Origin: Saccharopolyspora gregorii
Lineage (GTDB): Bacteria; Actinomycetota; Actinomycetes; Mycobacteriales; Pseudonocardiaceae
Assembly (NCBI RefSeq): GCF_024734405.1
Contig: NZ_CP059556.1
Coordinates: 2,480,001-2,544,000 of the forward strand
Direction of reading: 5' to 3'
Length of the DNA: 64,000 bases
The translations under genes and the position numbers were made by a program. The notes beneath the pieces were generated by a model. That model worked only from the letters and a program-made list of their open reading frames with translations, did not search any database and had not been told where the DNA came from. Below, in pieces: positions 15,604 to 24,763 of the stretch (position 1 is its first letter; every line of letters starts with the position of its first letter).

Positions 15604-16782
15604 TCACCGGGGCGCGATCGCCGGGCGCGGGGACGCGAGCGGGTAGCGGAAGCGGACCGCCGCGGCCGCGGCCGCCGCCGCCAGCACGATCGCCCCGGCC
15701 AGCAGCAGCACCCGGTCGTAGCCGCCGCTCAGCAGCGGCGCGGTCAGCAGCGGCCCGAGGATCTGGCCCGCGCTGTAACCGGCGGTCAGCATCGCCACCG
15801 CCCGCGGGACCGCCAGGTCCCGCCCGACGGCGAGCGCGAGGTTGCTGATCCCCATGAACGTCGCGCCGAACAACGCGGCCGACACCAGCGCGGGAACGGC
15901 GCCGCCGAGCAGCGCGGGCAGCGCGATCCCGGCGGACTGCACCAGCAGCGCGGTGAGCAGCAGCGCGGGTCTGCTCCAACGCAGGGACAACCGGGCCCAC
16001 ACCGCGCACGAGGGCAGCGCGGCGAGCCCGACCAGCACCCAGGCCCCGCTGCCGAGCGCGCCCGGCGCGGTCCGCTCGATCGCCGCGACCAGGAACGTCC
16101 CGGCGATGATGTACCCGACGCCCTCCAGCGCGTATCCGGCCAGCAGCGGCGCGAACCACCGGTGCGCGCGCGGGACGGCGGGCTCCGCCGCCACCGCTCC
16201 CGGCCGTGTTCCGGGAACAAGCCGCCACGCGAACGCGCTGAGCAGCGCCGCGAGCAGCGCGCAGGCCCACCACGCCTCCCGCCAGCCGCCCGCGGTGCGC
16301 AGCGCCAGCACCAGCAGCCCGGACGCGGCGATCCCGCCGCCGACGCCGCCGAACACCCAGCCGGTCCAGTGCTGCGCGTGCCCGCTCAGCCGGGACAGCG
16401 CCGTGCTCACCGCGATCATGAAGATGAGCGCGCTGGCGACGCCCGCCACCAGCCGCAGCGCCGACCACGCGGCTGCACCGGTCAGCACCGGCATCAGCGC
16501 CAGGCTCGCCACCAGCGCGAGCAGCGATCCGCGCAGCACCGCCGTCGAGCGCACCACGCCGGGCGCGGCGATCCCGACCAGCGCACCGGCGAGGTAACCG
16601 GCGTAGTTGACCGTGGCCAGCGAGGCGCCGAGCCCGGCGGACAGGCCGGTCTGGGCCTGCATCAGCGGCAGGACCGGGGTGAAGGCGAACCGGCCGACCC
16701 CCATCGCCGCGGCCAGCGCGGCTGCCGAGCCGACGACGACGGGAAGGGGAGAACCGGTGCGTTCGGAGGTGTCGAGGTTCAT
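15604..16782 (-). CDS. MFS transporter, YbfB/YjiJ-like
   Basis: The 392-residue product has twelve predicted membrane helices. MGVGRFAFTPVLPLMQ in TM1 and NYAGYLAGALVG in TM2 are characteristic of the YbfB/YjiJ branch of the major facilitator superfamily, whose substrates are mostly unknown. RLSGHAQHWTGWVFGGVGGGIAASG is the matching mid-protein motif. ATG 16782 was picked because hydrophobic homology starts about 15 residues later. It is divergent from a LysR gene (frameshifted, 16881-17733) that would be its natural regulator. Confidence 0.82.
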   Translation of the reverse strand: MNLDTSERTGSPLPVVVGSAAALAAAMGVGRFAFTPVLPLMQAQTGLSAGLGASLATVNYAGYLAGALVGIAAPGVVRSTAVLRGSLLALVASLALMPVLTGAAAWSALRLVAGVASALIFMIAVSTALSRLSGHAQHWTGWVFGGVGGGIAASGLLVLALRTAGGWREAWWACALLAALLSAFAWRLVPGTRPGAVAAEPAVPRAHRWFAPLLAGYALEGVGYIIAGTFLVAAIERTAPGALGSGAWVLVGLAALPSCAVWARLSLRWSRPALLLTALLVQSAGIALPALLGGAVPALVSAALFGATFMGISNLALAVGRDLAVPRAVAMLTAGYSAGQILGPLLTAPLLSGGYDRVLLLAGAIVLAAAAAAAAVRFRYPLASPRPAIAPR

Positions 16783-16880
16783 GGTGCGCTCGACGCTAAG
16801 CGGGCCGGGATCTCCTTGTGGAATGCCGATCGGGCTGGTTGCATGCCTGCCGGGCATGGCGCGAGGTGGAGCGGGGTGCG

Positions 16881-17733
16881 GTGCTGGTGGACGTGGAGCT
16901 GCGGCACCTGCGGGCGTTCGTCGCGGTGGTGCGGCGCGGCTCGTTCTCCCGCGCCGCCGAGGACCTGCTGATCACCCAGCCCGCGTTGAGCCGCACCGTC
17001 GCGCAGCTGGAGAAGGTCCTCGGCGTGGAGCTGGTCGACCGCTCCGCCGGGCAGGTCGGGCCCACCGCGGCGGGCCGGGAGTTCCTCGGCCACGCCGAGC
17101 AGGTCCTGGCCGCGCTGGGGCGCGGTGTCGCGGCGGTGCGCGCGGGCCGCACGGTCCGGCTCGGGTTCAGCTGGCTGCTGCCGGACCCGTGGGCGCAGCG
17201 CGCGATGACCCGCTTCGAACGCGCCACCGGTGCCTCGGTCCAGCTGGTGCGCTGCGACGATCCGCTGCGCGAGCTGGGCGGGGGAGCGGTGGACGTCGCC
17301 GTCGTCCGCGGTGCGCCCCGGGACGCCCCGCCGGGGTCGCGGGCCGTGCACCTGCACGACGAAGCGCGGGTCGCGGTGTGCGCGGCGCAGCGCCCTGCCG
17401 AGCAGCGGGCTCGACTGGTCGGAGGTCCCGTCCTGGCCGCTGGTCGTCAACGTCCGCAGCGGCACCACCGGACCGTGGTCGTTCCCGGCGGGGCGGCGGC
17501 CGGAACGCGTCGTGGAGACCGGGAACTTCGACGAATGGCTCGAATCGGTCGCCGCGGATCGCGGCATCGGCGTCGTCCCGGACGTCGCGCGCCGCCGCAC
17601 CCACCACCCGGCGGTGCGGTTCGTGCCGCTCACCGGGGCCCCGCCGAGCGCGGTGCACCTCGTGCACCCGGGCCGTCCGAACGACCTGGTGCGCGGGTTC
17701 CTCGACGCGGCCACCGCGGTCGCCGAGCCTTGA
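16881..17733 (+). pseudogene. LysR-family regulator, frameshifted
   Basis: Two overlapping frames together encode a complete LysR protein. The first (from GTG 16881) gives the winged helix VELRHLRAFVAVVRRGSFSRAAED and the early effector domain up to LHDEARVAVCAAQ. The second, offset by one base and entered near 17390-17400, continues LDWSEVPSWPLVVNVRSGTTG to the end at 17733. One base too many (or two missing) in the stretch at 17385-17405 explains this. Either the regulator is dead or the assembly has an error here. It faces the MFS gene at 16782, its likely target, and ends 113 bp before acdS with a shared terminator. Confidence 0.8.
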
Positions 17734-17800
17734 TCCGTCCACTTCGGATTGTGCTTGAGCTGCCCGCCCCGCCACCCGTTCCGCGTGCCGCCGTGCGCGT

Positions 17801-17842
17801 CGCGGGTGAACGGCCCAGGTGGGGGTGGGCCGTTCACCCGCG
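17801..17842. terminator. 17-bp stem bidirectional terminator
   Basis: A perfect 17-bp stem (CGCGGGTGAACGGCCCA at 17801-17817 with its complement at 17826-17842) closes an 8-base G-rich loop. It lies between the convergent ends of the LysR gene and acdS, so it should stop transcription from both. Confidence 0.85.
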
Positions 17843-17846
17843 ACGG

Positions 17847-18854
17847 TCAGGCGAAGGCGCCCGCGTAGGCGTTGAGCGCGGGCTGGCCGCCGAGGTGGGC
17901 GTAGAGGACGTTGGAGTCGCCGCCGATCTCCCCGTCGCGGACCAGGTCGATCAGCCCGGCCATGGACTTCCCCTCGTACACCGGGTCGATGATCATCCCT
18001 TCGAGGCTGCCGCTGAGCCGGATCGCGTCGAGCGTCGACCGCACCGGGATGCCGTAGCGATCCCCCGCCCAGCCTTCGAGCACGGTGATCTCGTCCTCGC
18101 GCAGCTCGCGGCCGAGGCCGATCAGCTCGGCGGTGTGCCGCGCGATCCGCTCGACCTGCGCGCGGGTCTTGTCCAGCGTCGCGGAGGCGTCGATGCCGAG
18201 GACGCGCCGCGGCCGGTCCTGCCCGGCGAACCCGGCGATCATGCCGGCGTGGGTGGATCCGGTGACGGTGCAGACGACGATGGTGTCGAAGAAGACCCCG
18301 AGCTGCTCCTCCTGCTGCGCGACCTCCTCGGCCCAGCCCGCGAAGCCGAGCCCGCCGAGCGGGTGCTCCGACGCGCCGGCCGGGATGCCGTAGGGGGTGC
18401 CGCCCGCGGCCCGCACCTCGTCCATCGCCTCCTCCCAGGACTCGCGGATGCCGATGTCGAACCCGGCCGGGTCCAGCCGCACGTCGGCACCCATGATCCG
18501 GGACAGCAGGATGTTGCCGACCTTGTCGTTGACCGCGTCCGGCCAGTCCACCCACTTCTCCTGCACGAGCCGCGCCCCGAGTCCGAGCTTCGCGGCGACC
18601 GCGGCGACCTGGCGGGTGTGGTTGGACTGGTAGCCGCCGATGGACACCAGCGTGTCGGCGCCGGAGGCGAGCACGTCCGGGACGATGTACTCCAGCTTGC
18701 GGGTCTTGTTGCCGCCGTAGGCGAGCCCGGAGTTGCAGTCCTCCCGCTTCGCCCAGATCCGCGCCCCGCCCAGGTGGGTGGTGAGCCGGTCCAGCGGGTG
18801 GATCGGACTGGGCCCGAACAGCAGCGGGTAGCGGGGGAAATCGGCCAGCGGCAT
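17847..18854 (-). CDS. acdS: 1-aminocyclopropane-1-carboxylate deaminase
   Basis: The 335-residue PLP enzyme opens ACC, the plant ethylene precursor, to 2-oxobutyrate and ammonia. The sequence follows known AcdS closely: [16 protein letters not shown] at the N-terminus, [21 protein letters not shown] with the PLP lysine (K50), [34 protein letters not shown], and [13 protein letters not shown]. The residues used to separate true AcdS from D-cysteine desulfhydrase are present: the Tyr-Glu pair in DPVYEGKSM and Leu in [13 protein letters not shown]. Length is normal. ATG 18854 follows AGGAG. No Lrp-type acdR is adjacent. The 270 bp upstream (18855-19124) hold no gene I can support. The gene suggests a plant-associated life. 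Confidence 0.93.
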   Translation of the reverse strand: MPLADFPRYPLLFGPSPIHPLDRLTTHLGGARIWAKREDCNSGLAYGGNKTRKLEYIVPDVLASGADTLVSIGGYQSNHTRQVAAVAAKLGLGARLVQEKWVDWPDAVNDKVGNILLSRIMGADVRLDPAGFDIGIRESWEEAMDEVRAAGGTPYGIPAGASEHPLGGLGFAGWAEEVAQQEEQLGVFFDTIVVCTVTGSTHAGMIAGFAGQDRPRRVLGIDASATLDKTRAQVERIARHTAELIGLGRELREDEITVLEGWAGDRYGIPVRSTLDAIRLSGSLEGMIIDPVYEGKSMAGLIDLVRDGEIGGDSNVLYAHLGGQPALNAYAGAFA

Positions 18855-19124
18855 GACGTCTCCTAGATCTCGATCGCCCGGGGGCGTTGATCGCCCGCCA
18901 GATCGTGCGGGTCGCCCCGGCCGCGCGCCACCCCCGTCCCGCGCATCGGGACCGCCGCACCCACTCGCGGCGCGCTGACCAGCGTCGAGAACCTGCAAGC
19001 GCGCCGCGGATCACACCGCCACACCGATCACGCGACCGCGGTGCCGCGCCTCTTGCCGGACTCATCGGACGCCCGCGGGGAGCCTGCTCGGGATGGTCTC
19101 GAAGCCGTGCGGGCGGACCGCTCA

Positions 19125-20000
19125 TCACGCGGCCGCGAGGAGCGTGCGGGCGAGGAAGTCGCGGATGAGGTCGGTGGCGGTGTCGAGGTGGCTTTCGAGG
19201 GCGAAGTGCCCCGCGTCGAGCAGGTGGATCTCGGCGTCGGGCAGGTCCTCGGCGAAGGCGCGGGCGCCGTCCGACCCGAAGATCTCGTCGTTGCCGCCCC
19301 ACACCGCGAGCAGCGGCACCCGGCTGTCCCGGAAGTACTCGTGCACCCGCGGGTAGAGCGCCACGTTGCTCGGGTAGTCGCGGAACAGCCGCAGCTGCAC
19401 CGCGTCGTTGCCGGGCCGCGAGAGGAGGGCGTGGTCGTGGTGCCAGGTGTCCGGGCTGACCAGGCTGGGGTCCGGGACGCCGTGCAGGTACTGCCACCGG
19501 ATCGCCTCGATGCCGAGGGCGCCGCGCACGGCCTGCTCGTTCTCCGGCGCGGGATCGGCGGCGTAGTCCCAGATCGGCGCCCAGAACTCGGGGACGAAAC
19601 CGGCTTCGTAGGCGTTGCCGTTCTGGCTGATGATCGCGGTGATCCGCTCGGGGCGGCGCAGCGCGAGCCGCCAGCCGACGGGGGCGCCGTAGTCCTGCAC
19701 GAGGATGGCGCACTCCCGCACGTCCAACCGGTCGAGCAGCTGCTCGGTGATCGTGGTGAGCGCGTCGAAGCCGTAGTCGAACTCGTCGGCGGGCGGCGCG
19801 TCGGACCGCCCGAAGCCGAGGTGGTCGGGGGCGAGGACGTGGTAGCGGTCGGCGAGCGCCGGGATGAGCCCGCGGAACATGTGCGAGCTGGTCGGGTAGC
19901 CGTGCAGCAGCAGCACGGTCGGGTGCTCGCGGGAGCCGGCTTCGCGGTAGAAGACCTGGTGACCGTCGATGGTCGCGGTCCGGTGGTGCACAGCAGGCAT
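19125..20000 (-). CDS. alpha/beta hydrolase, epoxide hydrolase/haloalkane dehalogenase-like
   Basis: The 291-residue product has the oxyanion motif HGYPTSS (~34), an Asp nucleophile in VQDYGAPVGWR (~101) in place of the usual Ser, and the catalytic His in DAGHFALES (~268). An Asp nucleophile marks the epoxide hydrolase/haloalkane dehalogenase branch, which forms a covalent ester intermediate. Length is typical. It is divergent from a CGNR regulator gene with a 97-bp shared promoter that contains a 14-bp palindrome, so it is probably controlled by that regulator. The ribosome site before ATG 20000 is weak. Confidence 0.85.
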   Translation of the reverse strand: MPAVHHRTATIDGHQVFYREAGSREHPTVLLLHGYPTSSHMFRGLIPALADRYHVLAPDHLGFGRSDAPPADEFDYGFDALTTITEQLLDRLDVRECAILVQDYGAPVGWRLALRRPERITAIISQNGNAYEAGFVPEFWAPIWDYAADPAPENEQAVRGALGIEAIRWQYLHGVPDPSLVSPDTWHHDHALLSRPGNDAVQLRLFRDYPSNVALYPRVHEYFRDSRVPLLAVWGGNDEIFGSDGARAFAEDLPDAEIHLLDAGHFALESHLDTATDLIRDFLARTLLAAA

Positions 20001-20060
20001 CGTAACCCCATGAGTTGGCTTTTACTGGTTAGGTGCGGAACGCTAGAGCGCGTCCTGCTA

Positions 20061-20074
20061 ACCTGTCAACAGGT
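20061..20074. promoter_or_regulatory. palindrome ACCTGTCAACAGGT, probable operator
   Basis: This is a 6-2-6 inverted repeat in the divergent promoter region of the hydrolase and CGNR genes. Related half-sites GGTTAGGT occur on both sides (about 20030 and 20083), and the palindrome arm extends to TAACCTGT. It is the likely target of the CGNR protein. Confidence 0.5.
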
Positions 20075-20097
20075 GACGATGCGGTTAGGTTGGTGTG

Positions 20098-20604
20098 ATG
20101 GTCGACGACGTGGAACTGCTGCTGGCGCTGCTCAACAGCAGGCCGGTGCTCGACGGAACCGAACGGGACGAGCTCGCCACCGACGACGCCGGGCGGGCGT
20201 GGGCCGCCGCGCACGGCGGCACCGGTGGCGCCGGAGAGCTGCGGCTGCTGCGGCAGGTCCGGGACGGGCTCACCGACGTCGCGCTCGGCCGGCGACCGCT
20301 CTCCGCGCTCGCCGGAGCGCTCGACGGGGTCCACCGGCGTCCGGTGCTCGACGACGACGGCCTGAGCTGGGAGCTCGCCGCCGCTGACGACGTGCTGCTC
20401 CCGGCTCGGGCCGTGCTGGCGTGGGCCTGGGTCGCGGAGAACCTGCCCGGGCGGTTGCGGCCCTGCGGCAACGACGAGTGCCGGCTGTTCCTGCTCGACC
20501 GCAGCAAGGCGAACAGGGCCCGCTGGTGCTCGATGGCCACCTGCGGCAACCGGATGAAGGCCCGGCGGCACTACGAGCGCACGCGGAAGTCCACTTCGGA
20601 CTGA
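20098..20604 (+). CDS. CGNR zinc-finger transcriptional regulator
   Basis: The 168-residue product has an N-terminal ABATE-like stress-sensing domain (residues 1-115) and a C-terminal CGNR zinc finger: CGNDECRLFLLDRSKANRAR then WCSMATCGNRMKARRHY, with four Cys as ligands. CGNR proteins are presumed DNA-binding regulators in actinomycetes. ATG 20098 is taken rather than the preceding GTG 20095. It is divergent from the alpha/beta hydrolase and convergent with an MFS gene only four bases away, with no room for a terminator between them. Confidence 0.87.
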   Translation: MVDDVELLLALLNSRPVLDGTERDELATDDAGRAWAAAHGGTGGAGELRLLRQVRDGLTDVALGRRPLSALAGALDGVHRRPVLDDDGLSWELAAADDVLLPARAVLAWAWVAENLPGRLRPCGNDECRLFLLDRSKANRARWCSMATCGNRMKARRHYERTRKSTSD

Positions 20605-20607
20605 TCG

Positions 20608-21831
20608 TCACGAGCTCGTCGTCGCGTGCTGGTCCACCTGGTCGCGGGACCTCCGGCGGGACCGGAACGCCGTCGTGGCCAGCGACGCGAACAGCGCGAG
20701 CGCGGCGAACCCGGTCAGCACCGCCGGGATCGACCAGGGCGCCGCCGGGTCCGCGGAGGCCCCGACCAGCCACGGGTGCGTGACGTTCGCGGCCATGCAC
20801 CCGGTCAGCAGGATCGAGTTGGCCAGCTGCGCGCGGTGGGTGACGGTACCCAGCCAGGCCAGCGTCGTGGGCAGCACCGGACCCAGCGCGAACCCGGCCG
20901 CCGCGTAGCACAGCACCGGCGCCGAGCCGGAAGCCGCGAGCGAGAACATCGCGACGGACACCGCGAGCGAGGTGCGGATCAGCAGGGCCGGGTGCAGGTT
21001 CTTCGCCGCCAGCGGGATGATCACCCGCCCCGCGGTCAGCCCCGCCCAGAACAGCGCCGTGGACCGCGCCGCCGCGTCCGGGTCCATCCCGGACCAGGTG
21101 AGGTGCGTGCTCGCCCACGCGCCGACCGCGGTCTCCAGCCCGTTGTAGCAGACCCCGACGATCACGAACGGTGCCGAGACCGCCAGCACGGTCCGGATCG
21201 AGCTCCACCCGGCGCCGGAGCCGGTCCCGGGTTCGCGCCGCCGCGCCGCGCAGCACCCGGCCGCCGCCCAGCAGCACGCCGTGACCACGGCGATCGCCAC
21301 CAGCGTCCACCGCACGTCGACCGCCGCGGTGGCCGCCGTCGCGAGCGGGCCGATGATCGCGCCGATGCCGAACGCCGCCTGCAAGAGGTTGATCATCAGC
21401 ACGTTGTGCTTGCCGAACGCGCTCGCGAACGTGGTGTTGAGGTAGAGCGCGATCCCGCCGTAGCCGAACCCGGCGATGATGATCGCGGTGACGAACAGCG
21501 CCCAGCTCGGTGCCACGCCGGCCCCGCCCAGCCCGCCGGCGAACAGCACCAGCAGGCCGAGCACGGTGGGTCTGGGCGGGAGCCGCCGATCGGCCAGGCC
21601 GCATCCGAGGGTGGAGAACAGCGCGCCGACGTTGAACGCGACGATCGCGAACCCGCTGGCGGCGACGCCGATGTCGTACCGCTCGCGCAGGAACGGCAGC
21701 GCGGCTCCCAACGCGGCGACCGCCGCACCCAGGGCCACTATGAGCGCGAAGCCCGCTATCACGCCGCCGATGCTGGGCCGCCCGCCGACGTGGGCGCGGG
21801 CGTCGACGGATCCTCGCCCGGGGCCGCTCAT
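20608..21831 (-). CDS. MFS transporter
   Basis: The 407-residue product has twelve predicted membrane segments: IAGFALIVALGAAVAALGAALPFL in TM1, GLADRRLPPRPTVLGLLVL at the loop-2/3 position, and a second-half repeat starting TVLAVSAPFVIVGVCYNGLETAVGAW. It resembles sugar- or FucP-like MFS proteins in the second half (GLETAVGAWASTHL) but the substrate is unclear. ATG 21831 lacks a good ribosome site, and an upstream start cannot be excluded. It is transcribed away from the gene-poor stretch 21832-22853. Confidence 0.75.
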   Translation of the reverse strand: MSGPGRGSVDARAHVGGRPSIGGVIAGFALIVALGAAVAALGAALPFLRERYDIGVAASGFAIVAFNVGALFSTLGCGLADRRLPPRPTVLGLLVLFAGGLGGAGVAPSWALFVTAIIIAGFGYGGIALYLNTTFASAFGKHNVLMINLLQAAFGIGAIIGPLATAATAAVDVRWTLVAIAVVTACCWAAAGCCAARRREPGTGSGAGWSSIRTVLAVSAPFVIVGVCYNGLETAVGAWASTHLTWSGMDPDAAARSTALFWAGLTAGRVIIPLAAKNLHPALLIRTSLAVSVAMFSLAASGSAPVLCYAAAGFALGPVLPTTLAWLGTVTHRAQLANSILLTGCMAANVTHPWLVGASADPAAPWSIPAVLTGFAALALFASLATTAFRSRRRSRDQVDQHATTSS

Positions 21832-22633
21832 CGGTCGGCGCCGAACGCGTCGAGCGGGCCGCGGACCGCCGAGGGAAAGGGGAATTCGTCGATGGGCACC
21901 GTCGACCTCCTCCGGAACCGGTGATGTCGCGCTTGTGCAACTCGGCATCGCGCGCTGTGGAGTTCGGAGGCTAGCTCAGGTGAATCGGTGCGCGGGATCG
22001 CCCGGCGGAGTGGATCTAGCGTGCGATTCGTTGAGATCGTCCGGCTGAATTCGTGTTATCTCAGCAGTATTCGGATGTGGCGGGGAGGTCTGCGAAAAAT
22101 TGTCGTTGCGGTGGCAAGGGTTGCGTTCGTCGGCAGGTTTGACCAGCTAGTACTGGTACCACGCGGGTGGGCGTCCCTTTCGGTGGGCCGACTGCCGCGT
22201 TTCCGGTCGTGGCTCGGCCCGGTGTTCTCCGGGGGCGCATTCGGTATTCCCGCCGCGGCCGGAGGGACCGTTCTCGGTGTTTCCGGAGACCGGAGGAGCT
22301 GCTTTTTCGGAATGTGGTAGGAGGGTGCGCCGAATTCGCGGGACGCGCGATTCCGCCGAACTGCGAGGAATGCGGCCGCGCTGTGGTCCTCCGCGGTCTC
22401 GCCGGGTGGGGACCGCGTACCGGGGTGTCGGGAGGCGCGGGCTCGTCCGGGGTGCCGTCACCTGAGGTGGCGCCTCGGCAACGGAGCGTCCGGATAGCGG
22501 TCGCCCTGTTCACATGACGAGTTCTGCGCGGCGTGCGGGGGTCGCGCTCCGCTCAGCGCTGTCCAGCGATGACAGCGGAATCGTGGCCCTGGCGGAGTAT
22601 TGACACCCCGAGTCGGCGACGTCCAGACTGGCC
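21832..22633. other. gene-free region, about 800 bp
   Basis: I find no supportable gene here on either strand. Reading frames are open but lack ribosome sites, start-proximal homology and normal codon bias. The middle (about 22000-22350) is visibly lower in GC than its surroundings, with segments such as GAAAAATTGTCG and CTAGTACTGGTACCA. It may be remnant or acquired sequence. It ends in the promoter of the semialdehyde dehydrogenase gene. Confidence 0.4.
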
Positions 22634-22653
22634 CACATTGTGATCACAATGTG
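22634..22653. promoter_or_regulatory. 20-bp perfect palindrome CACATTGTGATCACAATGTG
   Basis: This is a perfect inverted repeat 200 bp before the semialdehyde dehydrogenase start. The core TTGTGATCACAA resembles targets of GntR/FCD repressors and shares TGTGA/TCACA half-sites with CRP-type sites but without their 6-bp spacer. It most likely controls the dehydrogenase gene; no matching regulator gene is adjacent. Confidence 0.65.
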
Positions 22654-22853
22654 AACTAGTCATCCACTTAGTGCACGTCACCGATGCGACAACCATCCCG
22701 AGCGCACCGCCGCGGTGCCGGAGGTTCCGGGCGCGGCCCGAGCTCCGCGGCCCGGCTCGCCGCGGTGAGCCGCGCGAGCCGGCGCCGCACCTACGCCCGC
22801 GCCCGTCCCGCGGCGCCCGCGCACCCCTTCCCCGAACGAGAGGACGCCCCCCA

Positions 22854-24346
22854 GTGAGCACGATGGACACCCCGGTCCGCGGCGCGGTCGAGCAGGACCT
22901 CGACCGCACGCTCGCGGCCGCCGCTGCCGCGGCCCCCGCCTGGGCGCGGCGCACCCCTGCCGAGCGCGCGGACGCGCTCACCGCCGTCGCCGACGCGCTC
23001 GATGCCGCGGCCGGGTCGCTGGTGCCCGTGGCGGTCGCGGAGTCGGGCCTGCCGGAGGGGCGGCTCACCGGCGAGGTCACCCGCACCACGGTGCAGCTGC
23101 GGATGTTCGCCGACCTGCTGCGGGACGGCTCCTACCTGCGGATCCGGTTCGACCACGAGGACCCGGACTTCGCGCTCGAGCACCGCCCGGACCTGCGGCG
23201 GGTGCTGCTGCCGATCGGGCCGGTGCTGGTGTTCGCCGCGAGCAACTTCCCGTTCGCGTTCTCGGTGGCAGGTGGGGACACCGCTTCCGCGCTCGCCGCG
23301 GGCTGCCCGGTCGTGCTCAAGGCGCACCCCGGGCACCCGGAGACCTCGCTGCGCACCGCGGAGGTCGTGCGCGACGCGCTCCGGTCGGCGGGCGCGCCGG
23401 ACGGCACCTTCGCGCTGATCACCGGGATCGAGGACGGCCGGCGCGCCCTGGAGGACCCGCGGATCAAGGCGGCCGCGTTCACCGGATCCGTGGCGGGCGG
23501 CCGGGCGCTGTTCGACGTCGCCGCGGCCCGGCCGAACCCCGTCCCGTTCTTCGGCGAGCTCGGCAGCATCAACCCCGTCGTCGTCACCGAGGAGGCGGAG
23601 CGCGAGCGCGGCGCGGACATCGCCCGCGGCTTCACCTCCTCGTTCACGCTCGGCGCCGGGCAGTTCTGCACCAAGCCGGGAATCCTGCTGGTGCCCGCCG
23701 GTTCCGGGCTCCCCGCCCGCATCGCCGAGCTGGCCGCGGAGGTCCCGGCGGCCCGGATGCTCACCACGAAGATCGCGGACGGCTACCGGGCGCGGCTCGA
23801 CGAGGTCGCCGCGCTCGACGGGGTCGAGGTGCTGGTACGCGGTGCGGAGCAGCGCACCGAGTCCGGGGTGCCCGCGTTCGCGCCCGCGCTCGTGCACGCC
23901 GGTTCCGCGTCGACCCTGCTCGACGGGGCGCTGCTGGAGGAGACGTTCGGGCCGACCGCCGTCATCGCCGAGTACGCCTCCGCCGAGGAGCTGCGGCAGG
24001 TGCTGGCCGCGATCGACGGAAGCCTCACCGCCACCGTCCAGACCTCCGGCGATCCCGGGCCCGCCGAACGGGACCGGCTGCTCCCCTCGTCGAGCTCGTC
24101 GCGGACCGCGCCGGGCGGGTCGTGTTCGACCAGTGGCCGACCGGGGTGGCGGTGACGGCCGCGCAGCAGCACGGCGGCCCGTACCCGGCGACGACCGCCC
24201 CGTCGCACACCTCGGTGGGCACCGCGGCGATCGACCGGTTCCTGCGCCCGGTCACCTTCCAGAACGCCCCCGACTCCCTGCTGCCACCGCTGCTGCAGGC
24301 GGCGAATCCGCTGGGCGTCCCCCGTTCCGGGGAGGACGCGGGCTGA
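22854..24346 (+). pseudogene. 2-oxoglutarate semialdehyde dehydrogenase, frameshifted near the 3' end
   Basis: This is an NADP-dependent aldehyde dehydrogenase of the ketoglutarate semialdehyde type. From GTG 22854 (AGAGGA upstream) the frame reads PIGPVLVFAASNFPFAFSVAGGDTASALAAGCPV, FTGSVAGGRALFD and the catalytic Cys in LGAGQFCTKPG. At about 24080 one base is missing in CTCCCCTCGTCGAG: the next frame restores LVELVADRAG and VFDQWPTGVAVTAAQQHGG, and runs to 24346. Without correction the protein loses its last 75 or so residues. It is paralogous to the intact gene at 33958-35478. A strong terminator follows at 24420. Confidence 0.82.
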
Positions 24347-24419
24347 ACCTGCGCCACGACGACCGGTGCGAGCGCGGGGAAGGGGCCGCGCGGAACGGGA
24401 GCGCACCGGTTCGCGGCGG

Positions 24420-24451
24420 GAGCGGGAGCGGGGACGTGCCCGCTCCCGCTC
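24420..24451. terminator. 13-bp stem terminator
   Basis: GAGCGGGAGCGGG (24420-24432) pairs perfectly with 24439-24451 around a 6-base loop. It lies 75 bp after the semialdehyde dehydrogenase gene and is the probable terminator for it. Confidence 0.7.
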
Positions 24452-24475
24452 GGACGAGCGAGGAGGAACCGGATC

Positions 24476-24676
24476 GTGCTGCCGACGACGATGCGCGCCG
24501 TGCACCGCACCGGCCACGGCGGGGTGGAGGTGCTCGACACCGGACCGACGTACCGGTGACCCGGCCCGGCCGGGGGAGGTGCTGATCCGGCTCGCCGCGG
24601 CGGGCGTGACCGACCCGGACGTCAACACGCGGATCGGGACGTGCTCGGCGCGCCGATCGCGGCCTGGGGCGGCTGA
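24476..24676 (+). pseudogene. zinc-type alcohol dehydrogenase, N-terminal remnant
   Basis: After a good AGGAGGAACC, GTG 24476 opens TTMRAVHRTGHGGVEVLDT, typical of the start of MDR-family NADPH:quinone reductases or alcohol dehydrogenases. The frame then stops, while a second frame continues PGEVLIRLAAAGVTDPDVNTRIG. All later domains (zinc site, Rossmann fold) are absent. It is a truncated, frameshifted leftover. Confidence 0.6.
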
Positions 24677-24763
24677 GCCCGGGAACCGCCGGTGCGGCGC
24701 CCGGCCCGACGGGCCTGTCGGTGCGTCGTGGGACTCTCGGCTCCGAGGTGGAGGAGGGATGCC

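Noticed and set aside
17380-17405. Programmed ribosomal frameshift in the LysR gene
   Set aside because: No slippery heptamer or downstream structure is evident, and LysR genes are not known to use this. A mutation or sequencing error is simpler.
17847-18854. D-cysteine desulfhydrase
   Set aside because: The DPVYEGKSM and YAHLGG residues and overall similarity favour ACC deaminase over desulfhydrase.
22061-22513. Overlapping frames on both strands in the low-GC gap
   Set aside because: No start signals, no homology and disagreeing codon bias between frames. I list the stretch as gene-free.
22634-22653. Classical CRP site
   Set aside because: The half-sites TGTGA and TCACA are directly joined, without the 6-bp spacer CRP-type sites need; a GntR-type operator fits better.
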